Positions 1-6,685 of a DNA stretch of 7,487 nucleotides are shown here, piece by piece. The translations under genes were made by a program, and so were the position numbers. The notes beneath the pieces were generated by a model. It was not told the origin of the DNA. It did no database searches and saw only the letters and a program-made list of their open reading frames with translations. Origin of the DNA: Bordetella parapertussis (GTDB lineage: Bacteria > Pseudomonadota > Gammaproteobacteria > Burkholderiales > Burkholderiaceae_C); NCBI GenBank assembly GCA_945899335.1, contig CAMDIP010000065.1, positions 1-7,487 of the forward strand, given 5' to 3'. The first letter of the stretch is position 1; each line of letters opens with the position of its first letter.

Positions 1-1345
1 TGGCCATCTCGGTGGCTAATTTTTGACTGAGTTTTTCAAAAGTTTGCGCCATATCAGGGTGGTTTTTCAAGGTCTGGGCGGGGGAGGCGCTGCTTGGCGA
101 AGCCGTTCGGTTGCTTGCTACGCCACTGCCTGAGGTGCCCTCCGTCGAGGTGCTGCTGTCATCTATGGCGCTGAGTTTGTCGAATTCTTCGTTCAAGCGC
201 TCAATGTCTTCTGGGCGCAAATCAGCATCCATCATGGACAACACTGCCAAGGTGCTGATGTTGTCGGGCGTTTCGCTTGCTTGTGCAACGACTGCCGGAG
301 TTAAGTTGGCGCTCGGGTTGAGTTGTTTGTTTGCTGCCAAGTCTGCGGAGGCAGAACTCCACTGGACTTCCAAGCCGATGGGTTTCATCTCTTCGGTGGT
401 GACTTCGGGCGCTAACGGCAAGGCTTGGCTGAGAACCGCTTGTGTGCCAAGTACCGCTTGGGCGGAGGTACTCGAGGTATTTAAGGCATTGATGGCCACG
501 CCGCTAGGGGATGGGGCCGCGTTTGTGAGGGGGTTGCTCAGGCCCATGCCGGGCATATTGTTCATGGCCAAAATTTGTTGGGTGGTTGCAGCGGGTGAAT
601 TGGCCAGCGCCTCAGCTGCCGCGTCATCACCTAACAAGGCCTTGATTTGTTCAGCGTCTAGGCCCATGGCCAAAGCAAAATCGGTCAAGCTTTTGTCGCT
701 GGTTTCTGGTTGGGTCACGGTGATGATCTCAACCTCAGGGCTCAGGGTAATCGACTGCAAGGCTTGTCCCTCTTGAGAGGCCACTGCCTTGGCATTGGCA
801 GCTTTTTCGTCGGCTCGCTCTAAGCTTTGCGCGTTTTGAGATGCAAGTTCATCTGGCTGGCTGGCCTTTTGCGTGGCAGTGTCTGCTTGTTGGTTTGGCT
901 GAGCCGAATCCTTAGCAGCAGCTTGCGTTTTGTGGTGTTCGGCCTCAGCCACGCTGGACTTTGCCTCATGGGGCTGGGCTGGTGGCAGCTGTTTAGCGAA
1001 ATGTCCGCCTGGGGCTAGCACACCCATGCCTTTAGAGCCCAGTGTTTTGGCTTGTAAATATTGATTTGGATGGAAAGCTTGGCGCAAAGCTTGCTGCTCC
1101 AGCATGCCTTTGGTGGCAGTGGCGGTTGGGCTTTTTTTCGCGGGTTTGTCCGCGCTTTCAGCGGCAAGCTCTTGCCGTTGGGGTGTCTGCAGCGAGGCAA
1201 TTTGATGTCGCAAGAACGCGGCAAAGTCCTCGCCCGACTGACTGCCGGAGAAGGGGCGTGACAGTGCCCCACCTAGGTTGTTTGCCTCGGTGGAGACGGG
1301 TGTGGCGCTAGGCGCTAGGCCTGAATTCAATGCAGATAAGTTCAT
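1..1345 (-). CDS. fliK: Probable flagellar hook-length control protein FliK, N-terminal part (truncated by window edge)
   Basis: An uninterrupted minus-strand frame of 448 codons runs from an ATG at 1345-1343 off the left edge; I checked it codon by codon and found no stop. An in-frame TGA three codons upstream (1354-1352) makes this ATG the first possible start. The visible protein begins MNLSALNSG, is rich in Ala, Ser, Gln, Thr and Pro, has no cysteine that I can see, and looks largely disordered, as expected of the export/ruler half of FliK. The last visible residues (PDMAQTFEKLSQKLATEMA) resemble the helix that precedes the conserved C-terminal hook domain, which would lie outside the window. 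In the family, FliK is exported, measures hook length and switches export specificity through FlhB. The identification rests on composition, context (divergent from flhA) and this helix, not on the diagnostic C-terminal domain. Another secreted Ala/Gln-rich flagellar protein is possible. Confidence 0.75.
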   Translation of the reverse strand, partial: MNLSALNSGLAPSATPVSTEANNLGGALSRPFSGSQSGEDFAAFLRHQIASLQTPQRQELAAESADKPAKKSPTATATKGMLEQQALRQAFHPNQYLQAKTLGSKGMGVLAPGGHFAKQLPPAQPHEAKSSVAEAEHHKTQAAAKDSAQPNQQADTATQKASQPDELASQNAQSLERADEKAANAKAVASQEGQALQSITLSPEVEIITVTQPETSDKSLTDFALAMGLDAEQIKALLGDDAAAEALANSPAATTQQILAMNNMPGMGLSNPLTNAAPSPSGVAINALNTSSTSAQAVLGTQAVLSQALPLAPEVTTEEMKPIGLEVQWSSASADLAANKQLNPSANLTPAVVAQASETPDNISTLAVLSMMDADLRPEDIERLNEEFDKLSAIDDSSTSTEGTSGSGVASNRTASPSSASPAQTLKNHPDMAQTFEKLSQKLATEMA

Positions 1346-1382
1346 ATCCGTTCAATGCTTCCCATAAAAGACAGAGCATTTA

Positions 1383-1398
1383 AGCAAGAACCGTGACA
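1383..1398 (-). promoter_or_regulatory. Near-consensus sigma-54 promoter facing fliK
   Basis: Read on the minus strand, this is TGTCACGGTTCTTGCT. Against the sigma-54 consensus TGGCACRNNNNTTGCW it matches at every defined position but one: the second G of the -24 GG is a T. The spacing between the two elements is correct. The -12 C would be at 1384, predicting transcription from about 1372 and a leader of about 27 bases before the fliK ATG. The changed base is normally among the most conserved, so activity is uncertain. Position, orientation and the perfect partner promoter on the other strand argue that it is real. Confidence 0.5.
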
Positions 1399-1406
1399 GG
1401 CCAAGG

Positions 1407-1424
1407 TTTGCCGTTCGCAGCAAA
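1407..1424. repeat. Short inverted repeat between the two divergent promoters
   Basis: TTTGC (1407-1411) and GCAAA (1420-1424) are perfect inverted arms around an 8-base spacer, centred near 1415.5. Flanking GG (1405-1406) and CC (1426-1427) could extend the pairing past one bulged G. The repeat lies between the two outward-facing sigma-54-like promoters, where a dimeric activator could serve both. A five-base arm is short and could arise by chance. No activator can be assigned from sequence. Confidence 0.25.
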
Positions 1425-1457
1425 GCCAGGTGTTAAGCCAAAGAGGATGCCTGAAGC

Positions 1458-1473
1458 TGGCACATGGCTTGCT
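1458..1473 (+). promoter_or_regulatory. Sigma-54 (RpoN) promoter for the flhA operon
   Basis: The sequence TGGCACATGGCTTGCT fits TGGCACRNNNNTTGCW at all defined positions. The GG (1459-1460) and GC (1471-1472) dinucleotides are separated by exactly 10 bases. With the C at 1472 as -12, transcription should start near 1484, giving a leader of about 64 bases before flhA. Sigma-54 promoters need a bacterial enhancer-binding protein. In polar flagellates this is typically FleQ/FlrA or FlrC/FleR, which is consistent with the flhF-flhG genes downstream. The activator itself is not in this window. Confidence 0.85.
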
Positions 1474-1487
1474 TCATCTCCTTGAGG

Positions 1488-1501
1488 GCGTTGAAAAACG
1501 C
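1488..1501 (+). promoter_or_regulatory. GAAA-tetraloop hairpin at the predicted 5' end of the flhA mRNA
   Basis: GCGTT (1488-1492) and AACGC (1497-1501) form a perfect 5-bp stem closed by GAAA, a GNRA tetraloop. Two G-U wobbles (1487/1502 and 1486/1503) could lengthen it. It begins about two to four bases after the start inferred from the sigma-54 promoter, so it would sit at the very 5' end of the transcript, where such hairpins can protect mRNA. It is not a terminator: no T-run follows on either strand. Confidence 0.4.
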
Positions 1502-1547
1502 TTGGAAAAAGAACCCTTAATGATTCAAAAACTGTGACAAAACGACC

Positions 1548-3650
1548 ATGAGCACCTTAACCCTGTCAACGATTCGACAGAACTTGACCAAGTTTGACTA
1601 CACCGGATTGGGCATTCCCGTCTTGGTGTTGTTGATCATGGCCATGTTGGTATTGCCATTGCCGCCGCTTTTATTGGACTTTTTGTTTACTTTCAATATT
1701 GTCATCAGCTTGGTCATCATCATGATCGCCATCAGCACCCGTAAACCACTGGAGTTCTCATCCTTCCCTACTATCTTGTTGTTTGCCACCATGTTGCGAC
1801 TGGCCTTGAACGTGGCCTCTACCCGTGTGATCTTGGTGGATGGCCATACCGGCCACGACGCCGCTGGCAAGGTGGTGGCGGCATTTGGTGAGTTCGTGAT
1901 CGCTGGTAACTATGTGGTGGGTTTCATCATCTTTGCAATTTTGATGATCATTAACTTTATTGTGGTGACCAAAGGTGCCGGCCGCGTCTCTGAAGTGAAC
2001 GCCCGATTTACCTTGGACGCCATGCCTGGCAAACAAATGTCTATCGACGCCGACTTGAATGCGGGTGTGATCGACCAAGCCACGGCCCAAAAACGCCGCG
2101 CCGAGTTGTCCCAAGAATCCGACTTCTTCGGTGCCATGGACGGTGCTTCTAAGTTCGTGAGTGGTGACGCCATTGCGGGCATATTGATTTTGCTGATTAA
2201 CTTGGTTGGTGGCTTGGCCATTGGCGTGCTCCAACATGATTTGTCGGTCTCAGAGGCTGGCAAGATTTACACCTTGCTCAGCATCGGCGACGGCTTGGTG
2301 GCACAAATTCCTGCGCTGCTGTTGTCCTTGGCGACCGCCATCATCGTGACACGTGTCACCACCTCGGAATCGATTTCCGAGCAGGCACATACCCAGTTGG
2401 CCAACCCCGCGGCTTTGTTTATTTCCGCCATCATCTTGACGGCCTTGGGCTTGGTCCCTGGCATGCCTCACCTGATGTTCATCACCTTGGCTGCGGCGAC
2501 TGCCGGTTTGGGCTTGATGGTGATTCGCAGCGAGGTCGATGAAGAAGCTGTGCAAGTGGCCGAGGCGCAAGCCGCCGCTACTACCGAGGCCACCAAAGAT
2601 TTGGATTGGGACGATGTCGATCAGGTGGACTTGATTGGCTTGGAAATTGGCTACGGATTGATTCCTTTGGTGAACGTCGAAACCGGCGGCGAATTGATGA
2701 GCCGTGTCAAAGGTGTACGCAAAAAATTGTCTGCAGAGCTTGGCTTTTTGGTGCAACCCGTGCGTATTCGTGACGACTTGAACATAGACCCCGACTCTTA
2801 CAACATCGTGCTCAAAGGCGTGGTGCGCGGCAAAGGCGAAATCAAAGTGGGCCGTGAATTGGCCATCAACCCCGGCCAGGTCTATGGCGAACTGCAAGGC
2901 ACGCCCACCCGCGAACCCGCGTTTGGTTTGGAAGCCGTGTGGATCGAGTCTTCTCAACGCGATTTGGCCCGTACCTTGGGCTACACCGTGGTCGACGCCA
3001 GCACCGCCATCGCCACCCATTTGAATAAAGTATTACGCGAAAACTCCGCCGATCTGCTCAGCCACGACGAGGTGCAGCAACTTTTGGACAAACTGTCTGC
3101 CAAGTCACCCAAACTGGTGGAAGAGTTGGTACCTGGCAAGCTGTCGCTGGGTGTGGTCACCCGCGTGCTGCAACATTTGTTAAACGAAGGCGTGTCGATC
3201 CGCGACATGCGCTCTATCGCCGAATCTCTCACCGAGGCGAGTGCTCGCAGCACCGACCCCGAGCAGCTCGCCGCTTATGTGCGTCCCAAACTCGGTCGCA
3301 TGATCATGCAAAGCTTGGTCGACGAGTCCAGCAATTTGTCCGTGATGACTTTGGAGCCCGGCTTGGAGCAACTGTTGCACAACGTGCTGCAGCAAAGCCA
3401 GCCAGGTCAGCCCGTGGTTTTGGAGCCCAGTTTGGCCGAAAACCTGTTCAATGCGCTGCGCATGGGTGCGCGGGCCATGGAAGACGAAGGCCATGCCGCC
3501 GTCTTGGTGGTCTCGCCATTGATTCGCAGTTGGTTGTCCAAGGCCGTTCGTTTTCGCGTCAGCGATTTGACGGTTTTGTCCTACAGCGAAATTCCAGATG
3601 ACCAAGCAGTCAAAGTGATTCACACAGTGAACGCTAACAACCGCGACTAA
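1548..3650 (+). CDS. flhA: Flagellar biosynthesis protein FlhA (type III export gate)
   Basis: This 700-residue protein has the usual FlhA length. FlhA is the large inner-membrane component of the flagellar type III export apparatus: it couples ion flow to export and docks chaperone-substrate complexes through its cytoplasmic domain. Residues about 20-325 hold multiple hydrophobic segments. The FHIPEP-family signature spans residues 146-169 (RVSEV...RFTLDAMPGKQM...DAD). The SDFFGAMDGASKF and GDAIAG stretch follows, with Asp207 probably matching the functionally critical Asp208 of Salmonella FlhA. An acidic linker (about 330-358) leads to a complete cytoplasmic domain (about 360-700). The ATG at 1548 is the only good start, because an in-frame TGA lies at 1521. 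No clear Shine-Dalgarno sequence precedes it. It is the first gene after the sigma-54 promoter, and flhF follows after 32 bases. One small oddity is Asn151 where the signature usually has a small residue. Confidence 0.97.
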   Translation: MSTLTLSTIRQNLTKFDYTGLGIPVLVLLIMAMLVLPLPPLLLDFLFTFNIVISLVIIMIAISTRKPLEFSSFPTILLFATMLRLALNVASTRVILVDGHTGHDAAGKVVAAFGEFVIAGNYVVGFIIFAILMIINFIVVTKGAGRVSEVNARFTLDAMPGKQMSIDADLNAGVIDQATAQKRRAELSQESDFFGAMDGASKFVSGDAIAGILILLINLVGGLAIGVLQHDLSVSEAGKIYTLLSIGDGLVAQIPALLLSLATAIIVTRVTTSESISEQAHTQLANPAALFISAIILTALGLVPGMPHLMFITLAAATAGLGLMVIRSEVDEEAVQVAEAQAAATTEATKDLDWDDVDQVDLIGLEIGYGLIPLVNVETGGELMSRVKGVRKKLSAELGFLVQPVRIRDDLNIDPDSYNIVLKGVVRGKGEIKVGRELAINPGQVYGELQGTPTREPAFGLEAVWIESSQRDLARTLGYTVVDASTAIATHLNKVLRENSADLLSHDEVQQLLDKLSAKSPKLVEELVPGKLSLGVVTRVLQHLLNEGVSIRDMRSIAESLTEASARSTDPEQLAAYVRPKLGRMIMQSLVDESSNLSVMTLEPGLEQLLHNVLQQSQPGQPVVLEPSLAENLFNALRMGARAMEDEGHAAVLVVSPLIRSWLSKAVRFRVSDLTVLSYSEIPDDQAVKVIHTVNANNRD

Positions 3651-3682
3651 TTCAACCCTTTATTTGACCAACGAGAAACACC

Positions 3683-5116
3683 ATGGAACTCAAGCGAATC
3701 ATTGCCCGTGACACCCGGGCGGCCAACGAAAAGGCAGTTGCCTTGTACGGCCCCGACGTGCTTGTCATCTCTACCAGCAAGGTGAGAGGCAAAACCGAGT
3801 TGATCGTTGCGGTTGATGTTGAACCCATGAATGCCGAGGTCGCCTTGGCAGAGACTTTTGTGCCTAGCGAGAAAACCTACAGTTTGTCTGCGACGCCTGT
3901 CAGTGAAGAAGCGCCCTTGGTTCAAGAAGCGCCAGCCAGCTTTGGCAAAGTACTCAACGACACCATACAAAAACGCCCAGCCAAACCGACCAAGGAAGAT
4001 GTTCCCGGTTTTGTGCCAGCCGCTGCGCTGAAAAAAGCCCAAGAAAGAGCCTTGCCAGTGCAAACCGCGGCACCCGCTGCCGAACCAGCACCCGTGCAGG
4101 AAACCGTGGTGAAAGAACAAGTTTTGGCCGCCACACAGCACATGGCCGAAGAGCGCGACGCAATGCGAGGCCGTGAAATCGTTCAAATGGTGCGCGAAGA
4201 ACTCGCCACCTTGCGCAAAGAATTCAAGCTGAGCCAGCAAATGGCGTGGCAAGGTACCGGCTTGGCCCGCAACCTCATGCCTTTACGTAATGCTTTGCAA
4301 GAGGCCGCTATACCGGTGGCCTTGCGCGCCTTGCTGATTGACAGCATCCAAAGTTTTGAAGACGTCGAGCCAGCGATGGATGAAATTCGCCGCCAGCTTT
4401 GCCATTCCATGCAACACAGCAGCGTGACAGCGCCAGATCAAGGCGTGCATGTGATCGCAGGTCCTTCGGGTGCCGGCAAATCCTTGATGGTGGCTCGCTT
4501 GGCTCAACATGCCAGCGTCAACTGGGGCAGCGAGCAAGTCGCGGTCATCAGTTACAGCGACCAACGTGCAGGCGCTTGGAACCAAGCCCAGTTGCTCAGC
4601 GCCCAGTCCGGTGTCGATTGTTTCCGTGCCACCAACGTCACCACTTTGAAACTTTTGTTGGAAGAACACGGTCAGCGCAAGTTTCTCATCATCGATACCC
4701 CGGGTGTTCAAATGGCCGAGCGCGTAAGCGAAATTGTGGCAATCTGCAAAGAGGCACAATTCCACGTTGTTCTTCCCGCCGATGCCTCTCAGTCTTCATT
4801 GCGCAGAGTGCTTTCAACCCCGCATATTCAATGGCAAAGCCTGATGATTTCTAAATTGGATGAAGCCAGCCAGCCTTGGGCCCTGATTCAGGTTCTGACC
4901 GAAGGTCATGTGGGCGTGAGTGGCGCCAGCCGCGGCGAGCGCATCGGCGAATGGTCGGTGCAAATGCAGGCCGAAGAATTGGTCACCGTGGCACTGGCGA
5001 ATTTGTCGCTGGGCTACACCGACACCACTCAGGAAGACATGTCCAGCACACTGGCCATGGCTTCTGCCAGAATTTCGCGTCTGGCCGCGCAACACACAAG
5101 GTCTACCCATGAGTAA
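3683..5116 (+). CDS. flhF: Flagellar biosynthesis GTPase FlhF (SRP family), divergent
   Basis: This 477-residue SRP-type GTPase, in the family's role, marks the cell pole or site for flagellar assembly and is antagonised by FlhG. The N-terminus (residues 1-45; MELKRIIARDT...YGPDVLVIST) is the typical FlhF B domain. A Pro/Ala/Glu-rich linker follows to about 150, then a helical region from about 164 (REIVQMVREELATLRKEF). The G domain shows G1 GPSGAGKS (260-267), G3 DTPG (338-341) and G4 SKLD (390-393). Several motifs are unusual: the DTYR-type G2 element appears as DQRAGA, the G3 glycine is followed by VQMAER, and the usual QRVPED near G5 reads ERIGEW. The 3' end overlaps flhG by 8 bases. Length, the N-domain and the neighbour flhG make the identity firm; whether it hydrolyses GTP normally is open. 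Confidence 0.93.
   Translation: MELKRIIARDTRAANEKAVALYGPDVLVISTSKVRGKTELIVAVDVEPMNAEVALAETFVPSEKTYSLSATPVSEEAPLVQEAPASFGKVLNDTIQKRPAKPTKEDVPGFVPAAALKKAQERALPVQTAAPAAEPAPVQETVVKEQVLAATQHMAEERDAMRGREIVQMVREELATLRKEFKLSQQMAWQGTGLARNLMPLRNALQEAAIPVALRALLIDSIQSFEDVEPAMDEIRRQLCHSMQHSSVTAPDQGVHVIAGPSGAGKSLMVARLAQHASVNWGSEQVAVISYSDQRAGAWNQAQLLSAQSGVDCFRATNVTTLKLLLEEHGQRKFLIIDTPGVQMAERVSEIVAICKEAQFHVVLPADASQSSLRRVLSTPHIQWQSLMISKLDEASQPWALIQVLTEGHVGVSGASRGERIGEWSVQMQAEELVTVALANLSLGYTDTTQEDMSSTLAMASARISRLAAQHTRSTHE
5098..5101 (+). promoter_or_regulatory. Ribosome binding site deciding the flhG start
   Basis: AAGG lies 7 bases before the ATG at 5109, inside the last codons of flhF. It supports the short flhG start over an in-frame ATG at 4920, whose extra 63 residues would be a shadow of flhF and lack any family resemblance. 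Confidence 0.5.
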
Positions 5117-5936
5117 CAACAAAACCACGGAGGTCATCGGCATCGCCAGCGGTAAAGGTGGTGTGGGCAAGACCACGGTGTCAATCAACTTGGCTGTTGC
5201 TTTGGCCCAGCGTGGCCACGATGTCATGTTGTTTGACGCTGACTTAGGGTTGGCAAACGCACAAATCGCTTTGGGTGCAAGGGCTGAATACAACCTCAGC
5301 CATTTTTTAGCGGGTCAAAAAACCCTCGAAGAAATCACCATCACCACCCGCCAAGGCATTCAGCTCATTCCAGGTGCTTCGGGTGTGCAAGAACTTGCGG
5401 CGCTGAGCCAGTTGCAAGCAGCCAGCATCGTGCAGGCGTTTAGCAACTTGGGTAAAAAAATTGACTACCTCATCGTCGATGTGGCCGCTGGTATTTCTCC
5501 ATCGGTATTGGCGTTTTTGGCGGCTTGCCAGCGTCGCTTCATCGTGGTGCAAGACGACCCCTCTTCCATCGCTGACGCTTACGGGACCATCAAAGTGCTG
5601 ACGCAGGAAATGAAGCTGGACGAGATTTACTTGGTGCCCAATTTGGTGGATACCCAAACCCAAGGATGGAAGCTCTACCAGCGTTTGAACGACGTGTGCG
5701 TGCGTTTCTTGGGTGAGTCGATTCACTATCTCACATCCATCGAAAACGATGAAATGGTGTTGGCAGCGTTAAAAAAATACCAGTCGGTCATGGAGCTGGC
5801 GCCCGGCACAGCCGCTGCGCGGGACTTCCGGCGTTTGGCTGAGTTATCTACCCAATTACGACCCATCGACCACCCCTCGGGTGGCCTGCAGTTTTTCATG
5901 GAGCGTTTGCTGCAAAGCAATACGAAGAGTACATGA
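5109..5936 (+). CDS. flhG: MinD-like ATPase FlhG/FleN, flagellar number regulator
   Basis: This 275-residue MinD/ParA-family ATPase uses the ATG at 5109. It carries a deviant Walker A KGGVGKT (residues 16-22, with signature Lys16 and P-loop Lys21), the A' motif FDADLGLAN (41-49) and Walker B LIVDVAAGIS (120-129, Asp123). The C-terminal GGLQFFMERLLQ matches the typical FleN ending. FlhG/FleN limits flagellar number, works against FlhF, and in polar flagellates inhibits the sigma-54 activator FleQ/FlrA. The short N-terminus (MSNNKTTEVIGI) directly precedes the ATP site and lacks the DQAxxLR motif by which some FlhG proteins stimulate FlhF. The start overlaps the flhF end by 8 bases, and the stop overlaps the fliA ATG (ATGA), so translation of the three is probably coupled. 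A plain MinD is excluded by context and by the C-terminal motif. Confidence 0.95.
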   Translation: MSNNKTTEVIGIASGKGGVGKTTVSINLAVALAQRGHDVMLFDADLGLANAQIALGARAEYNLSHFLAGQKTLEEITITTRQGIQLIPGASGVQELAALSQLQAASIVQAFSNLGKKIDYLIVDVAAGISPSVLAFLAACQRRFIVVQDDPSSIADAYGTIKVLTQEMKLDEIYLVPNLVDTQTQGWKLYQRLNDVCVRFLGESIHYLTSIENDEMVLAALKKYQSVMELAPGTAAARDFRRLAELSTQLRPIDHPSGGLQFFMERLLQSNTKST

Positions 5937-6685
5937 GATCCATATCTCCGATGAAGATGTACCAGCAATCTCGCCCACAAGGCGAGGAGTTGGTGTTGGC
6001 CCACCTTGGCTTGGTCAAGCGCGTGGCTTTGCACTTAAAGGCCCGCGTACCCGCTTACATGGAACTGGATGAACTCATTCAGGTCGGCATGATGGGTTTG
6101 CTGGAAGCCTCGCGGGTGTTTGATCCCAGCAAGGGCGTGGATTTTGAAAATTTTGCCCACAGCCGTGTGCGTGGTGCCATGCTCGACGAGGTGCGTCGTT
6201 TGTCGTTTTTGCCCCGTTCTGCGGTGGCTTTCAACAAAGAACACAACGAAAGCCTGCACGTGTTGTCGGCCGAGTTGGGCCGTGCGCCCACCCAGGCCGA
6301 AATGGCCGAATTCATGGGCAAAGACTTGGACGATTTCCAAAAAGAGCGTGGCAAAGCACGTCGCTTTGAAACCTATTCTTTGGAAGTCGTTACCGAAGAG
6401 GTGATGAGCATTGCCGATGATGCCTCGCATCAGCCCGATGTGATGGTGGAGGAGGCCGAGTTCATGGACGCGGTCACCAATGCCATTGGGAAGTTGCCCG
6501 AGCGCGAGCAACTGGTGATGCAGCTTTACTATGTGGAAGAGCTCAACCTCAAAGAAATCGGTGAAGTTTTAGAGGTGAGCGAGTCGCGCATCAGCCAGAT
6601 TTTGTCCTCGGTAGTGAAAAAGTTGCGTGTGCAGTTGCAAATTGCGCCAGAGGATATTTTCAAAACCTCTAGGAGCATCTCATGA
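5933..6685 (+). CDS. fliA: RNA polymerase sigma-28 factor FliA
   Basis: This 250-residue sigma factor directs transcription of late flagellar genes (flagellin, motor, chemotaxis) and is normally held by FlgM until hook completion. Region 2 spans about 20-90 (LVKRVALHLKARVPAYMELDELIQVG; RVRGAMLDEVRRLSFLPRS). Region 3 spans about 95-155 (LSAELGRAPTQAEMAEFMG). Region 4 spans about 180-232, with the helix-turn-helix at about 204-226 (LNLKEIGEVLEVSESRISQI). The ATG at 5933 overlaps the flhG stop (ATGA), with a weak purine-rich GAAGAG three bases upstream. Met7 (5951) and Met9 (5957) are alternative starts that would remove a poorly conserved leader and give a length closer to the 239-residue E. 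coli protein. The gene ends in the same ATGA arrangement with the next gene. No FliA-type promoter is visible in front of it, so it is probably read from the sigma-54 promoter. Confidence 0.96.
   Translation: MRSISPMKMYQQSRPQGEELVLAHLGLVKRVALHLKARVPAYMELDELIQVGMMGLLEASRVFDPSKGVDFENFAHSRVRGAMLDEVRRLSFLPRSAVAFNKEHNESLHVLSAELGRAPTQAEMAEFMGKDLDDFQKERGKARRFETYSLEVVTEEVMSIADDASHQPDVMVEEAEFMDAVTNAIGKLPEREQLVMQLYYVEELNLKEIGEVLEVSESRISQILSSVVKKLRVQLQIAPEDIFKTSRSIS
6671..6675 (+). promoter_or_regulatory. Strong Shine-Dalgarno sequence for the gene after fliA
   Basis: AGGAG lies 6 bases before the ATG at 6682, within the last codons of fliA. It is the clearest ribosome binding site in the window, in contrast to flhA and flhF, and supports the downstream reading frame being genuinely and efficiently translated. 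Confidence 0.7.

Noticed and set aside
111..776. Plus-strand open frame of 221 codons
   Set aside because: It lies opposite the continuous minus-strand fliK frame, shows no recognisable domain, and looks like the antisense shadow of an Ala/Ser-rich gene.
827..1311. Several short open frames on both strands
   Set aside because: All sit inside the fliK frame in other phases, and the encoded peptides look random, with no family resemblance.
1304..1317. Tandem GGCGCTA repeat, two copies
   Set aside because: It is only two 7-base copies inside fliK coding sequence, encoding part of an Ala/Pro/Ser stretch, with no sign of function.
1433..1477. Minus-strand mini-ORF of 14 codons (MKQAMCQLQASSLA) in the control region
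   Set aside because: Its AAGGAG abuts the ATG with no spacing, and it overlaps the strong sigma-54 promoter. The frame is closed just upstream by a stop, so it is not the tail of a longer gene.
1486..1503. Hairpin considered as a transcription terminator
   Set aside because: There is no T-run after the stem on either strand, and it lies between divergent gene starts, where no transcript needs to end.
2250..3020. Minus-strand open frame of 256 codons inside flhA
   Set aside because: It is His/Gln/Gly-rich and antisense to an unambiguous FlhA reading frame, so it is a codon-usage shadow.
3647..4252. Minus-strand open frame of 201 codons at the start of flhF
   Set aside because: It is antisense to the conserved FlhF N-domain and has shadow-like composition.
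4399..4854. Plus-strand open frame of 151 codons within flhF
   Set aside because: It is an Arg/Ser/Cys-rich out-of-frame reading of the FlhF GTPase domain.
4920..5108. 63-codon upstream extension of flhG
   Set aside because: It is Trp/Arg/Pro-rich and an out-of-frame reading of flhF. The ATG at 5109 has an AAGG at proper spacing and gives a normal FleN-like N-terminus.
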